Shown here piece after piece: positions 34,871 to 44,798 of a stretch of 64,000 bases of DNA. Origin of the DNA: a bacterium 1XD8-76 (GTDB lineage: Bacteria; Bacillota; Clostridia; Lachnospirales; Lachnospiraceae); assembly GCA_003611955.1 (NCBI GenBank), contig RAZE01000010.1, forward strand, positions 1 to 64,000, given 5' to 3'. Position 1 is the stretch's first letter. Each line of letters starts with the position of its first letter. The notes beneath the pieces are model-generated. The model did no database searches. It worked only from the letters and a program-made list of their open reading frames with translations, and had not been told where the DNA came from. The position numbers and the translations under genes are program-made.

Positions 34871-36049
34871 ATGAATGAATTAGAGTTAAAATACGGCTGC
34901 AATCCAAATCAGAAGCCGTCCCGCATCTATATGGAGAACGGCGGGGCGCTTCCAATCGAAGTGTTGAACGGCAGACCGGGGTACATCAATCTGTTAGATG
35001 CCTTCAACGGCTGGCAGCTTGTGCGGGAATTGAAGGAAGCTACAGGGCTTCCGGCGGCCACATCCTTTAAACATGTATCGCCCGCGGGAGCGGCAGTGGG
35101 GCTTCCGTTGTCTGAGCTGGATAAAAAAATATACTGGGTGGATGAAAATGCACCTCTGACGCCGTTAGCCTGCGCCTACGCCAGAGCCAGAGGAGCGGAT
35201 CGAATGTCCTCCTTCGGAGATTTTATCGCGCTGTCGGATGTCTGTGACAGGGAGACCGCGCTGCTTGTCAAGAGGGAGGTGTCGGATGGCATCATTGCGC
35301 CGGGGTACGAGCCGGAAGCGCTGGAGATACTGAAAGCAAAGAAAAAGGGCGGCTACAATGTGATTCAGATAGACCCGGCGTATGTGCCGGAGAAGCTGGA
35401 GCGCAAGCAGGTGTTTGGCGTGACCTTTGAGCAGGGCAGGAACGATCTGAAGGTGGACGAGGCGCTGTTTCAAAATATTGTGACGGAAAATAAGGAACTG
35501 CCCAGGGAGGCGGTGATCGATCTGATCATATCCATGATCACCCTGAAATACACCCAGAGCAATTCTGTCTGCTACGCGAAAGGCGGGCAGGCGATCGGGA
35601 TCGGCGCGGGGCAGCAGTCCAGGATCCACTGTACGAGGCTTGCCGGGACAAAGGCGGACAACTGGTACCTGCGGCAGGCGCCCCAGGTGTTGGAACTCTC
35701 CTTCGTGGACGGCATCGGCAGGGCGGACAGGGACAATTCCATCGACCTGTATATCGGCAACGAGTACGAGGACATTTTGACAGAAGGGACATGGCAGAAG
35801 TTCTTTAAGGAGAAACCGCCCGTCTTTGCGAGGGAGGAGAAGGAGGCGTGGCTTGCCGGCAATACGGATGTGGCGCTGGGATCTGACGCGTTCTTTCCGT
35901 TCGGGGATAATATCGAGCGGGCGCACAAGAGCGGCGTGAAGTACGTGGCGGAACCGGGCGGATCGATCCGGGACGACAATGTGATCGAGACCTGCGACAA
36001 GTACGGGATGGTGATGTGCTTCACAGGGATTCGGCTGTTCCACCACTAA
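34871..36049 (+). CDS. Stand-alone AICAR formyltransferase (PurH C-domain homologue)
   Basis: 392 aa from the ATG at 34871 behind GGGGAAAG. It matches only the transformylase part of Pur[16 protein letters not shown], the catalytic KHVSPAGAA (Lys-His), [20 protein letters not shown] and [14 protein letters not shown]. The N-terminal cyclohydrolase (MGS-like) domain is absent, which explains the neighbouring purO. It transfers a formyl group from 10-formyl-THF to AICAR. Confidence 0.92.
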   Translation: MNELELKYGCNPNQKPSRIYMENGGALPIEVLNGRPGYINLLDAFNGWQLVRELKEATGLPAATSFKHVSPAGAAVGLPLSELDKKIYWVDENAPLTPLACAYARARGADRMSSFGDFIALSDVCDRETALLVKREVSDGIIAPGYEPEALEILKAKKKGGYNVIQIDPAYVPEKLERKQVFGVTFEQGRNDLKVDEALFQNIVTENKELPREAVIDLIISMITLKYTQSNSVCYAKGGQAIGIGAGQQSRIHCTRLAGTKADNWYLRQAPQVLELSFVDGIGRADRDNSIDLYIGNEYEDILTEGTWQKFFKEKPPVFAREEKEAWLAGNTDVALGSDAFFPFGDNIERAHKSGVKYVAEPGGSIRDDNVIETCDKYGMVMCFTGIRLFHH

Positions 36050-36077
36050 TATAGATTATTACGGGAGATGTTGTTAT

Positions 36078-37745
36078 ATGGCTGAGGAAGTTATTTCAAG
36101 AAATTTTATTGAGCAGGAGATTGACAAAGATTTAGCGGAGGGGGTGTACGATCATGTCTGTACCAGATTTCCGCCGGAACCGAACGGGTATCTGCATATC
36201 GGGCACGCGAAGAGCATTCTGTTAAACTACGGGCTGTCCAGACAGTACGGCGGGAAGTTTAACCTGCGGTTTGACGACACGAATCCGACGAAGGAGAAGA
36301 CGGAGTTTGTGGAGTCCATCATCGAGGATGTAAAGTGGCTGGGGGCGGACTATGAGGACAGGCTGTTTTTTGCCTCCAACTATTTTGAGAAGATGTACGA
36401 GGGAGCAGTGAAGCTGATCCGAAAGGGAAAGGCCTATGTGTCGGATCTGACGGCGGAGCAGATGCGGGAGTACCGCGGAACCCTGACGGAGGCGGGGAAG
36501 GAGGATCCCAGCAGGAACCGCAGCGTGGAAGAGAATCTGGCGCTCTTTGAGGCGATGAAGAACGGGGAGTTTCAGGACGGCGAGAAGACACTGAGGGCGA
36601 AGATCGACATGGCTTCCCCGAATATGAATATGCGGGATCCGATCATCTACCGGGTGGCGCACATGTCCCACCACAATACGGGGGATAAGTGGTGCATCTA
36701 TCCGATGTACGACTATGCCCATCCCATCGAGGACGCGGAGGAGGGCGTGACGCACTCCATCTGTACGTTGGAGTTTGAGGATCACAGGCCGCTCTACGAC
36801 TGGGTGCTCAGGGAGCTGGAGTATGAGGAGCCGCCGAGACAGATCGAGTTTGCCAAGATGTACCTGACCAATGTGGTGACGGGAAAGAGATATATCAAGA
36901 AGCTGGTGGAGGAAGGCATTGTGGACGGCTGGGATGATCCGAGGTTAGTGTCCATCGCCGCCCTGAGGAGACGGGGATTCACACCGGAGTCGATCAGACG
37001 TTTTGTGGACTTATGCGGCGTCTCCAAGGCTCACTCGTCCGCGGAATACTCCATGCTGGAATACTGCATCAGGGAGGATCTGAAGCTGAAGAAGCCGCGG
37101 ATGATGGCGATCCTGGATCCGGTAAAGCTGATCATCGACAACTACCCGGAGGGGCAGACGGAAGAGCTGGAAGTGGCAAATAATCTGGAGAATCCGGAGC
37201 TCGGCAGCAGGAAGGTTCCCTTCGGAAGAGAGCTTTACATCGAGCGGGATGATTTTATGGAGGAGCCGCCGAGAAAGTATTTCCGGATGTTCCCGGGGAA
37301 TGAAGTGCGGCTGATGCACGCATACTTTGTAAAGTGTACGGGATGTGAGAAGGATGAAAACGGCAATGTCACCGTGGTGCATGGAACTTACGATCCGGCA
37401 AGCAAAGGCGGCAACAGCCCGGACGGCAGGAAAGTGAAGGGGACGATCCACTGGGTGAACGCGGAGACGGCGGCGCGGGCGGAAGTGCGGCTGTATGAGA
37501 ATATTGTGGATGAGGAGAAGGGCGTGTACAACGAGGACGGTTCCCTGAATCTGAACCCAAATTCACTGACCGTGTTAAAGAAGTGTTATATGGAGCCGGC
37601 GCTGGAGGAGGCCGCGGTATCCGAGAGCTTCCAGTTTGTCAGACAGGGGTTCTTCTGTGTGGACAGCAGGGATTCCGAGCCGGGAAAGCCGGTATTTAAC
37701 AGAATTGTATCGCTGAAAAGTTCATTTGTGCTGCCAAAAGGGTGA
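36078..37745 (+). CDS. glnS: Glutaminyl-tRNA synthetase
   Basis: 555 aa class I synthetase. HIGH appears as [16 protein letters not shown], followed by [13 protein letters not shown] and the [15 protein letters not shown] insertion typical of GlnRS. The KMSKS-equivalent loop reads [14 protein letters not shown], so the usual MSKR is replaced by TGKR, retaining only KR. The C-terminal anticodon-binding barrels end SFVLPKG. A glnS together with gatCAB in one genome segment suggests direct Gln-tRNA charging, with GatCAB used for Asn-tRNA. GlnRS in Firmicutes is usually regarded as acquired. Confidence 0.93.
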   Translation: MAEEVISRNFIEQEIDKDLAEGVYDHVCTRFPPEPNGYLHIGHAKSILLNYGLSRQYGGKFNLRFDDTNPTKEKTEFVESIIEDVKWLGADYEDRLFFASNYFEKMYEGAVKLIRKGKAYVSDLTAEQMREYRGTLTEAGKEDPSRNRSVEENLALFEAMKNGEFQDGEKTLRAKIDMASPNMNMRDPIIYRVAHMSHHNTGDKWCIYPMYDYAHPIEDAEEGVTHSICTLEFEDHRPLYDWVLRELEYEEPPRQIEFAKMYLTNVVTGKRYIKKLVEEGIVDGWDDPRLVSIAALRRRGFTPESIRRFVDLCGVSKAHSSAEYSMLEYCIREDLKLKKPRMMAILDPVKLIIDNYPEGQTEELEVANNLENPELGSRKVPFGRELYIERDDFMEEPPRKYFRMFPGNEVRLMHAYFVKCTGCEKDENGNVTVVHGTYDPASKGGNSPDGRKVKGTIHWVNAETAARAEVRLYENIVDEEKGVYNEDGSLNLNPNSLTVLKKCYMEPALEEAAVSESFQFVRQGFFCVDSRDSEPGKPVFNRIVSLKSSFVLPKG

Positions 37746-37828
37746 CAGGATAGCCCATGAGGGCGTATGATGTAATAACCATGTCTGGAAATAAGTAGTT
37801 TCGGTAGTTATTGGATGGAGAGATTTAA

Positions 37829-40402
37829 ATGAAAGAAAAACCGGTCACAAGGGAAAAGCACAGAGGAATAACGCTGCTCGTCTCCATTGTACTGGTTTTT
37901 TGTATTTTGGGGACGATCGTATATGCGGTGGCGAGGAAAATATCGGAGGAGATGTCGGATGCGGCGATCCAGAATCTGAGTGAGAGCCTGGATCTGATCC
38001 AGTATACCATTGAGGCAATTTTGACAAATGAAACAGAGTTTCAGGAGCTGATCGCCGGAGAGGCTGCGAGGGCGGATGACCCGGAGGAATATGTCCGCAC
38101 CTACCAGATAAATCAGACCATGGTGAAAATGTCTTTTATTCCGAAGGGAAAGACGGAGGGAGTATCCAACACGGGGGAAATTTTTACCGGAGAGGAGCTG
38201 GACTTCTCTGGGGGAGGTATTGTGAACGGCATGCCGGTCTCAAAGTCCTATGTAAATTACATGGGGGCGTGGGCCTACACGGTAAAATGTCCTGTCATGC
38301 GGGAGGATGAGGAGATTGGAACGCTGTATATCGAATATATTTATGAGAATATCGATCGGTCCCTTCCAAATGGATTTTATAATAAACAGGCGACTTTGTA
38401 TGTGATGGATGCGGAGAGTGAACGTTTTATTCTGAAACCGAAGGGAATGGGGATGAGGAGCGCCGGACATCTGAATCTGGACGATTTTTATCGGGCAAAT
38501 GATATCAGGGACGAAGGAATTCGGACGGAGGTGGCCAGATGTCTGGATGAGGGGGATTATATCCTGTTTTACCATGATATCCGGGGCGTAGAAGCTCTGA
38601 ACTATATGTGGCCGGTCAGCGGCGGGACGATTTTTTTGGTGGGATATGTGCCGGTGGAGGCGATCCAGCAGGAGGGGAGCACCGTCAATCAGAATATCTT
38701 TCTCGTGGTAGTCGCCATGCTTGTGGCGTTTCTGGTGTGCGTGCTGCTGTACTATTTTAACTGGAGGCAGCGGGATAAGGACCGCAGAGAGCGGGAGGCG
38801 GAACGAAAACTTCACAATGAACAGCTTGCGGAGGCTCTGCAGGCGGCCCGGATCGCCAGCAATTCCAAGACTATGTTCCTCTCCAATATGTCCCATGATA
38901 TCCGTACACCGATGAATGCGGTTCTGGGATTTACGACGCTTTTGGCGAAGGACGCGGATGATCCGGTGAAGGTGCGCGAATACACGAAGAAGATCACTGC
39001 CTCCGGCCAGCATCTTCTCGGGTTGATAAACGATGTGCTGGATGTCTCCAAGATCGAGAGCGGAAAAGTCGTCCTCAATTTTGAAAAGTTTACACTGAGC
39101 GACGTGATCTCCTCCGTGGAGGCGATCATCATGCCGATGGCGAAGGAGAAGAAGCAGGAGTTTCATGTGGCGGTGACGGGCGTCAGACATGAGGATCTGG
39201 AGGGGGATGAGACGAGGCTCAATCAGATTCTGATCAATCTTTTGTCCAACTCCGTGAAATATACGCCGGAAGGCGGAAGTATCTGGCTGCGCATCCTCGG
39301 ACTGAAACAGCATTCGGCACAGTATGAGCACATACGGATCGAGGTGGAGGACAACGGATACGGCATGACGTCGGAATACGTGAAGACTGTCTTTGACGCC
39401 TTCACCAGGGCGGAGAACAGCACCACGAACAAGGTGCAGGGGACAGGGCTCGGGATGGCTATCACAAAGAGCATCGTGGAGTTGATGGGCGGCACGATAG
39501 ATGTCTCCAGCGAAGTGGATAAGGGAACGCTCTTCCGGGTGGAGTTGGAACTGCGCATTCAGGAGAGAGAGGAGGACGGTCGGTTCTGGGAGGAGAAAGG
39601 CATATCCAGAATACTGATCGTGGATGAGGACGCGGGAAATTGCGATAATGTGCGTGAGCTGATGCGGGACAGGGGAGTCGCCGCGGACGCCATGGGAATT
39701 GAGATGGCTCTGGAATGTCTGCAGGCGGATAACGGCTCCTATCAGCTTGTGCTGATGGACTGGGATGTGTCGAAGACGGAGGGGATAAAGGCGGCGAAGA
39801 AGCTGCGGGAGCTTCTCTCCGTTACCGTGCCGATCGTGCTGCTGGCGGAATATAACGAGGAGGGAGTGGAGGAAGCGCTTCAGGTAGAGAATACGGATCT
39901 GCTCACAAAACCGTTCTTTGTATCCACACTTCGGGACAAGATCGCACAGATGTGGGGAGACGGAGAAAAGCTGCCGGATGAAAAGCCCGAAAAGGCGGAG
40001 AGTCTGGAAGGCCTGCATTTTCTGGCGGCTGAGGACAATGAGATCAACGCGGAGATTCTGGTGGAGATTCTGAAAATGGAGGGAGCTTCCTGCGAGATTG
40101 CAGAGAACGGGCGGGCGGCGTTAGAGCGCTTTGCACAGGCGGAGGAGGGCGAGTTTGACGCGATCCTGATGGATGTGCAGATGCCGGTGATGAACGGATA
40201 TGAGGCAGCCAGAGCCATTCGCTCTCTGGAGAAAAAAGAGGCAAAGCGCATACCGGTTATTGCCATGACGGCGAATGCCTTCGCGGAGGATGAGAAGGAG
40301 GCGCTGAAGGCCGGAATGAATGCCCATGTGGCAAAACCGCTGGATGTGGAAATGTTAAAAAAGGTGATAGGACAGTATATAAAACGGGCAGGTGAAGTTT
40401 AA
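37829..40402 (+). CDS. Membrane hybrid sensor histidine kinase with two receiver domains
   Basis: 857 aa. TM1 is at about 12-34 and TM2 at about 290-312, bracketing an external sensor region of about 255 residues. HisKA follows with H356 (MSHDIRTPMNAVLGF), then HATPase_c (N box SNSVKYTPEGGS, G boxes DNGYGM and GTGLGMAI). The first receiver at about 590-700 is weak (LIVDEDAGNCDNV, LMDWDVSKTEG). The second at about 728-850 is well formed (AAEDNEINAEIL, MDVQMPVMNGYEA, MTANAF). There is no separate DNA-binding regulator. The binding lipoprotein encoded two bases downstream may present ligand to its external domain, as in other kinase/binding-protein pairs. Confidence 0.92.
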   Translation: MKEKPVTREKHRGITLLVSIVLVFCILGTIVYAVARKISEEMSDAAIQNLSESLDLIQYTIEAILTNETEFQELIAGEAARADDPEEYVRTYQINQTMVKMSFIPKGKTEGVSNTGEIFTGEELDFSGGGIVNGMPVSKSYVNYMGAWAYTVKCPVMREDEEIGTLYIEYIYENIDRSLPNGFYNKQATLYVMDAESERFILKPKGMGMRSAGHLNLDDFYRANDIRDEGIRTEVARCLDEGDYILFYHDIRGVEALNYMWPVSGGTIFLVGYVPVEAIQQEGSTVNQNIFLVVVAMLVAFLVCVLLYYFNWRQRDKDRREREAERKLHNEQLAEALQAARIASNSKTMFLSNMSHDIRTPMNAVLGFTTLLAKDADDPVKVREYTKKITASGQHLLGLINDVLDVSKIESGKVVLNFEKFTLSDVISSVEAIIMPMAKEKKQEFHVAVTGVRHEDLEGDETRLNQILINLLSNSVKYTPEGGSIWLRILGLKQHSAQYEHIRIEVEDNGYGMTSEYVKTVFDAFTRAENSTTNKVQGTGLGMAITKSIVELMGGTIDVSSEVDKGTLFRVELELRIQEREEDGRFWEEKGISRILIVDEDAGNCDNVRELMRDRGVAADAMGIEMALECLQADNGSYQLVLMDWDVSKTEGIKAAKKLRELLSVTVPIVLLAEYNEEGVEEALQVENTDLLTKPFFVSTLRDKIAQMWGDGEKLPDEKPEKAESLEGLHFLAAEDNEINAEILVEILKMEGASCEIAENGRAALERFAQAEEGEFDAILMDVQMPVMNGYEAARAIRSLEKKEAKRIPVIAMTANAFAEDEKEALKAGMNAHVAKPLDVEMLKKVIGQYIKRAGEV

Positions 40403-40403
40403 G

Positions 40404-41708
40404 ATGTGCGGAAGGAAGGAAAAAAGAAGATGGCTGGCATGGATCCTGACGGGGGTTGTGATGTTAGCGTTTACAGCCTGTGGAAAAGAGGAGGAACAAA
40501 AGAATCTGATCAGGGAGGACAGAGAGGAGGAACGAATCGTCAATTTCTTCAGTCCCATGGAAAAATCTGATCCGGGCGCGGAGAACGTGGCGAGAAGCGC
40601 GTCCGAGTTGACAGTTATCATGGCGGAGGAGGAACTGGGTGTCACGATGGCGTACAGGACCTACACGGCGGAGCATTATCAGGACAAAACCTATGACGAT
40701 GTGGCCCTGGAGAGAGCGCGCAGCAACATGGATGATCTGTACCTTCTGAATCCGGATGTGATCCTGAAGCTGGGGGCGGAAGGGAAGCTGATGGATCTGT
40801 CGGGGTTGGAGAGCGCTGAGAATCTTCGGGAGATCATAAAGATCGCCAACACGGTGGATGGGAAGCTGGTGGCGATCCCCCAGGAGGTGGCGGCGTACGG
40901 ATTGTTTGTCAACAAGGATATGTTTGACGAATACGGGCTGGCACTGCCGGAGACGCCGGAAGAGTTTCTGGAATGCTGTCGGGTGTTCAAGGAGAACGGA
41001 ATTGAGACGCCCGTCGGCGCGAATCGCTGGTGGCTGGAGACTTTCGTCTTCGCGCAGGCCTACGCAGAACTCTACAATGGCGGAAACACGGAGGCGGAGA
41101 TCGCGGCTCTCAACAGCGGGGAGGTGAGATACAGCGACTATATGCGTCCCGGGTTTGAGTTTTTGCAGGAACTGATCGATCAGGGGTATATCGATGCGGA
41201 GAAGGCCCTGGTCAGCGAGGCGATCGAAGGTGAGGGAGAGGATTTCCTGGCACAGAAAACCCCCATTGTGATGGCGTACTGGGGCGCGGCGAACACGAAG
41301 ACAGCTTACGGAGAAACGGATTTTGAGATGCAGGTCATCGGTTTTCCGAGCAGTATGGGGCAGATGCCGGTGATACCCATGACGGGTTACGGTGTGGGCG
41401 CCAATGCGGAACACAGAGAGGATGCAGCGGAGATGTTGGATATCATGATCTCCGATGAAGCGCTTCAGGTGTACTCGGAGACGAACCGGGTGATCTCGCC
41501 GTCGAAGAACGTGTCGGTGGAGTGCGTTCCTGCCCTGAGACCGCTCAACGACAGGATCGAGGAGGGCGTCTATGTCCTCGGCTCCAACGCGGGCATGAAG
41601 GTGGAGCAGTGGGGCAACACCTGTCTGATCGTGCGGGAGCTGCTCGGCGGCGCGTCGGTGGATGAGTGTATGGCGATGTTTGATGAATTGCAGGATGAGA
41701 CGCTGTGA
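40404..41708 (+). CDS. Extracellular solute-binding lipoprotein (family 1), kinase-linked
   Basis: 434 aa from the ATG at 40404, just after the kinase stop; a GTG at 40392 is also in frame. The type II signal peptide has its lipobox Cys at residue 26 (AFTACGKEEEQ). The fold is a family 1 oligosaccharide-binding protein (DVILKLGAEGKLMDLSGL, VAIPQEVAAYGLFVNKDMFDEYG read in two pieces, EDAAEMLDIMISDEAL). No permease or ATPase gene is linked, so a sensing role with the upstream hybrid kinase is likely. The 3' end was copied in the downstream duplication (44758). Confidence 0.88.
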   Translation: MCGRKEKRRWLAWILTGVVMLAFTACGKEEEQKNLIREDREEERIVNFFSPMEKSDPGAENVARSASELTVIMAEEELGVTMAYRTYTAEHYQDKTYDDVALERARSNMDDLYLLNPDVILKLGAEGKLMDLSGLESAENLREIIKIANTVDGKLVAIPQEVAAYGLFVNKDMFDEYGLALPETPEEFLECCRVFKENGIETPVGANRWWLETFVFAQAYAELYNGGNTEAEIAALNSGEVRYSDYMRPGFEFLQELIDQGYIDAEKALVSEAIEGEGEDFLAQKTPIVMAYWGAANTKTAYGETDFEMQVIGFPSSMGQMPVIPMTGYGVGANAEHREDAAEMLDIMISDEALQVYSETNRVISPSKNVSVECVPALRPLNDRIEEGVYVLGSNAGMKVEQWGNTCLIVRELLGGASVDECMAMFDELQDETL

Positions 41709-41715
41709 CGGGACA

Positions 41716-42946
41716 TCATTCTTTTTTGATTAATGTGATAATGCTGTGGAAAGTTGCCGTCTCATTACTGTAATACATCTGCATATCGCCATGATATTTG
41801 CCGACTGTTTTCCGAATGCTTTTCAGACCGAAGCCGTGTCTTTGACCGTCAGATTTGGAAGCAGGCATAAGACCAAGACCAGCGCGCACATGGCGTGAAA
41901 ATGGGTCATTTCGGCAGGAGTTGACCATTGTTATGACGGTAAAAGGCGTATGTTCTCTTTTTTGAACAGTCATTTCAATAAACGCTTCCGGAATGCCCCA
42001 GCAGGCTTCCACCGCGTTATCCAGCAAATTGCAGAATAGAGAAGTGATATCATTATCTGCCATAAAGTCTACAGTGCCGCTGCGTATATCGGTAAGAAAG
42101 GATATATGCAGAGAGAGGCACTGTTTTTTGTATCGTCCGAGAATAGCATTTAAAAGCGCATTGTCGCATAACTTTGCGGCATCCTTTAAGTCCGAGGAAA
42201 GCAAAAGCTGTTTGATATAAACGGAAATTTTTTCATGGTCATGCTGATCGTTTAAGAGATCGATAGACTGTAGGTGCTTTTTGATGTCGTGGATCAGGAT
42301 GCTCTGGTTGTCGTACTGGGAGAGGAGCATTTTGTAATATTGGGCGGAATCGGATTCTTTTTGGAGAAGGAGCAGGGTTTCGGTGTATTCGGAATGTTTA
42401 TTTTGAATATACTGGTTTAGAACAAAGACCAGTAAACTGATACCCAAAAGGAATATGGAACTTAATGTGATCATCCAGTCTGATTTGTTTGAAAGAGCAG
42501 TATTTTCTCCAATATTGACAAAGGTGATTATCACAAAAACAGAGGTAATTGGGATAAAGCTAAGCAAAAAAGCAGAGATATTTTGAGACGGATTATAGTA
42601 TCTCTTTCCCTTTAAAAGATGAATAAGGATATATATGATTAAAAAAATGAAATTTTGCTGAAAACGGATAAAATAGCAAGATTTCGGAAATAGGAAGCTT
42701 CAGCAAAAAAATGTGGAGAGTGTCGCAAAAGGATACCGAATGGAATCAATTCGCACGTGCTCATAATAGCGGTTAAGATGGCAGAATGGAATAGTGCTGA
42801 AAACCATTTTAGTTGATTTGAGTATATAAATATATAAAATTTATTAAAAAATATAAAAAGGCATTTAACCATGTTATTTCTGCTATCGATACTGCAAATA
42901 AGAGCAGATATAAAAGGGTAAGCAGTAATACACGTCTCTTTTCCAA
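41716..42946 (-). pseudogene. AgrC-like sensor kinase, frameshifted copy
   Basis: On the minus strand the frame opens at TTG 42946 (LEKRRVLLLTLLYLLLFAVS). It is interrupted by a 1-base loss near 42829 (stop after YLYTQIN) and another in a T run near 42641 (stop after FSKISFF). It then runs from about 42567 to 41716 with the whole cytoplasmic GHKL part (LIHDIKKHLQSIDLLN, FMADNDITSLFCNLLDNAVEA, HGFGLKSIRKTV). The N-terminal helices remain recognisable in the three frames by comparison with the intact copy at 44799-46028. A 194-bp tract (42026-42219) is identical between copies. Confidence 0.85.
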
Positions 42947-43071
42947 TCCCTTATGGGAATCAGCAGAATTAAAAAATTTGTGCGCTGATTTTTTATTTTT
43001 GGGAGGAAAAAGGTTGGAAGAATATTGCCAGAGAATAACGGCTTCCGTTAAAATGCCGAAGGAATAGCAAA

Positions 43072-43536
43072 TTACATTGTTCTGACCAGAGCTTCTACAG
43101 CGATGATGGAAGATGCGGGAAGCGATACGCCCTGTCGGGTTTCGATGGGGAGGGTTCTGGTCAGATTGTTATACAGGTCGATAGCATCCTTCATATTACG
43201 AAAAAAGCGCTGTCTGTCGAGAGGCTTGGACAGGTAGCGAAATACATGGAAGCGCATGGCATCGTCAAGATATTCTATGTAGGATGTGATAATCAGGATA
43301 ATAATATTTTGGTTTCGCTTTTTCAGCTCATAACCGACATAAATACCGTTCATCCCCGGCATTTCCACATCAAGAAAAAGGATATCGATATCTCCCTGAT
43401 CCGCAAGCAGAGCTTCGCCGTTGTCAAAAGAGGCTGTTTCAGGGCATTTTAAATGAGCGCCTGCAAAATAAGTTCGGAAGTATTTTTGTAATTGTTCAGT
43501 TATCAGAGCATCATCGTCACAAATACAGATCCGCAT
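43072..43536 (-). CDS. Truncated LytTR-type response regulator (AgrA-like)
   Basis: 154 aa. The receiver domain is complete: ICICDDDALITEQL acidic pair, phospho-Asp in ILFLDVEMPGMNGIYVG, and the Lys in FRYLSKPLDRQRF. The LytTR DNA-binding domain should begin at SLPASSIIAVEALVRT but stops there, against about 235-245 aa for intact AgrA-type regulators. It can probably be phosphorylated but not bind DNA by itself. A promoter (TTGCAA-17-TATAAT) lies just upstream. It precedes the broken agrC copy in the same direction. Confidence 0.75.
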   Translation of the reverse strand: MRICICDDDALITEQLQKYFRTYFAGAHLKCPETASFDNGEALLADQGDIDILFLDVEMPGMNGIYVGYELKKRNQNIIILIITSYIEYLDDAMRFHVFRYLSKPLDRQRFFRNMKDAIDLYNNLTRTLPIETRQGVSLPASSIIAVEALVRTM

Positions 43537-43576
43537 AGTTTTGTTTGCCCTCGCCTTTCAAATGAAACTGGTTTTT

Positions 43577-43605
43577 ATTATACACTGCAGTATGTGAAAT
43601 TGCAA
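43577..43605 (-). promoter_or_regulatory. Promoter of the truncated AgrA-like gene
   Basis: On the minus strand TTGCAA (43605-43600) and TATAAT (43582-43577) are 17 bases apart, about 40 bp before the gene start. Confidence 0.65.
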
Positions 43606-43650
43606 AAGGGTTTGCATGAAAAGACATTTTCAGGCGTTTTTTGGTTTACG

Positions 43651-44609
43651 GCTTGAAATACTCCGACTTTTATGATATAGTCAGAGGAAAGCAGATTATT
43701 TTCATAACTATAGTCTCTATATTGAGATTGTCTGTCAGGCGGCGTTCTGCCGTATCTTGCCGAAAGGCGTCCTGAAGATTCCTGCTTTTAGATTCAAAAT
43801 CATTAAATGAAAAAGCAGGAGAAGAGGGGATGACGTATATGTTCTCCTGCGGGAAAGGAGAAAGTGGTATGTCAAATGTAACAAGAAATCATAAGGACAA
43901 TGTATTTTGTCTGCTGTACAGGGAGAAGAAAAATTTACTCTCTCTGTATAATGCGATGAACGGCACATCCTATGAGAATGAACAGGAACTGGAGGTAGTC
44001 ACATTAGAGGAAGCGATCTGTATGAAAATGCGGAATGATGCGGCGTTTGTGATTGATTCAACGCTGAACCTGTACGAACAACAGGCGAGTGTCAATCCAA
44101 ACATGCCGCTCCGCGATTTATATTATGTGACGGAGGAACTGAAGAAAATTGCTCCGCCAGGCAGACTGCACTGGACAACGAAAGTGAAAATCCCGGCACC
44201 GCATTTTGTAATGTTTTATAACGGAGCGGCAAAGCAGCCGGAGAGAATGACTTACAGGCTTTCGGAATTATTCTTCAGAGAGGAAAAAGAACCGGGATTG
44301 GAGTTGGTAGTCACTGCGGTTAATATTAACCCGGGGTGCAGCCAAGAACTGCTGGATAAGTGCGAGAGCTTGAGAGGATATATGGCTTTTGTGGAGAAAG
44401 TCCGGGTTAAACTGGCTGCTGAGGTAAAATTGGAAGAGGCTGTGCGCCAGTCGGTAAATGAGTGCATTTCAGAAAATATCCTTGAGGATTTTTTCAGGGA
44501 ACACAGGGAGGAGATCGTAGAAATGGGGATTTTCGAGTTCGATCAGGAATTGCATGACAGGGTACTTCGAGAAGATGGGGAAGCGATTGGGATAGAAAAA
44601 GGAATAGAG
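43651..44609 (+). repeat. Duplicated Rpn cassette, copy 1
   Basis: About 960 bp closely matching 48497-49454, starting at GCTTGAAAT some 215 bp before the Rpn start and ending near codon 247. The upstream part contains a hairpin-prone section (CAGGCGGCGTTCTGCCG, AAAGGCGTCCTGAAGA) and is at least as conserved as the coding part. This explains most of the gap 43537-43868. Confidence 0.85.
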
Positions 44610-44729
44610 TGGGCGTCTCTTGTTTTTCACAAAGTGCAGGATGGGGAAACGGATAATATAATCATTGCAAAATCCATTGGCTGTGCACCCGGAGAAGTGG
44701 AAAAGATAAGAAAGCAGTTTAGGATTTGA
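43869..44729 (+). CDS. Rpn-family PD-(D/E)XK nuclease-like protein (transposase_31 type), copy 1
   Basis: 286 aa from the ATG at 43869 behind GAAAGGAG. The pattern NHKDNVFCLLYREKKNLLSL, LYNAMNGTSYEN, then AFVIDSTLNLYEQQ and MPLRDLYYVTEEL is the common Lachnospiraceae form of recombination-promoting nuclease. Asp in FVIDS and Glu/Gln in YEQQ are the likely nuclease residues. The C-terminal tail (GCAPGEVEKIRKQF) looks like the short helix-turn-helix-like tail of the family and differs from copy 2 after residue 247. Members promote RecA-independent recombination or act in phage defence, but no partner gene is seen here. Confidence 0.8.
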   Translation: MSNVTRNHKDNVFCLLYREKKNLLSLYNAMNGTSYENEQELEVVTLEEAICMKMRNDAAFVIDSTLNLYEQQASVNPNMPLRDLYYVTEELKKIAPPGRLHWTTKVKIPAPHFVMFYNGAAKQPERMTYRLSELFFREEKEPGLELVVTAVNINPGCSQELLDKCESLRGYMAFVEKVRVKLAAEVKLEEAVRQSVNECISENILEDFFREHREEIVEMGIFEFDQELHDRVLREDGEAIGIEKGIEWASLVFHKVQDGETDNIIIAKSIGCAPGEVEKIRKQFRI

Positions 44730-44757
44730 ATGGTTATGGATCTGTCAAACTCCCACG

Positions 44758-44791
44758 TTTGATGAGCTGCAGGATAAGACGCTTCGATAGA
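44758..44791 (+). pseudogene. Duplicated 3' end of the solute-binding protein gene
   Basis: The bases TTTGATGAGCTGCAGGAT and following read FDELQDKTLR-stop, against FDELQDETL-stop at the end of the gene at 40404-41708. The scrap precedes the second agrC copy as the real gene end precedes the first, so it marks the left border of a duplication of 41679-42946. Confidence 0.7.
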
Positions 44792-44798
44792 GGCTGTG

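Noticed and set aside
38240-40018. 592-codon open frame on the minus strand opposite the hybrid kinase
   Set aside because: Shadow of the kinase gene; no ribosome site and no recognisable domain.
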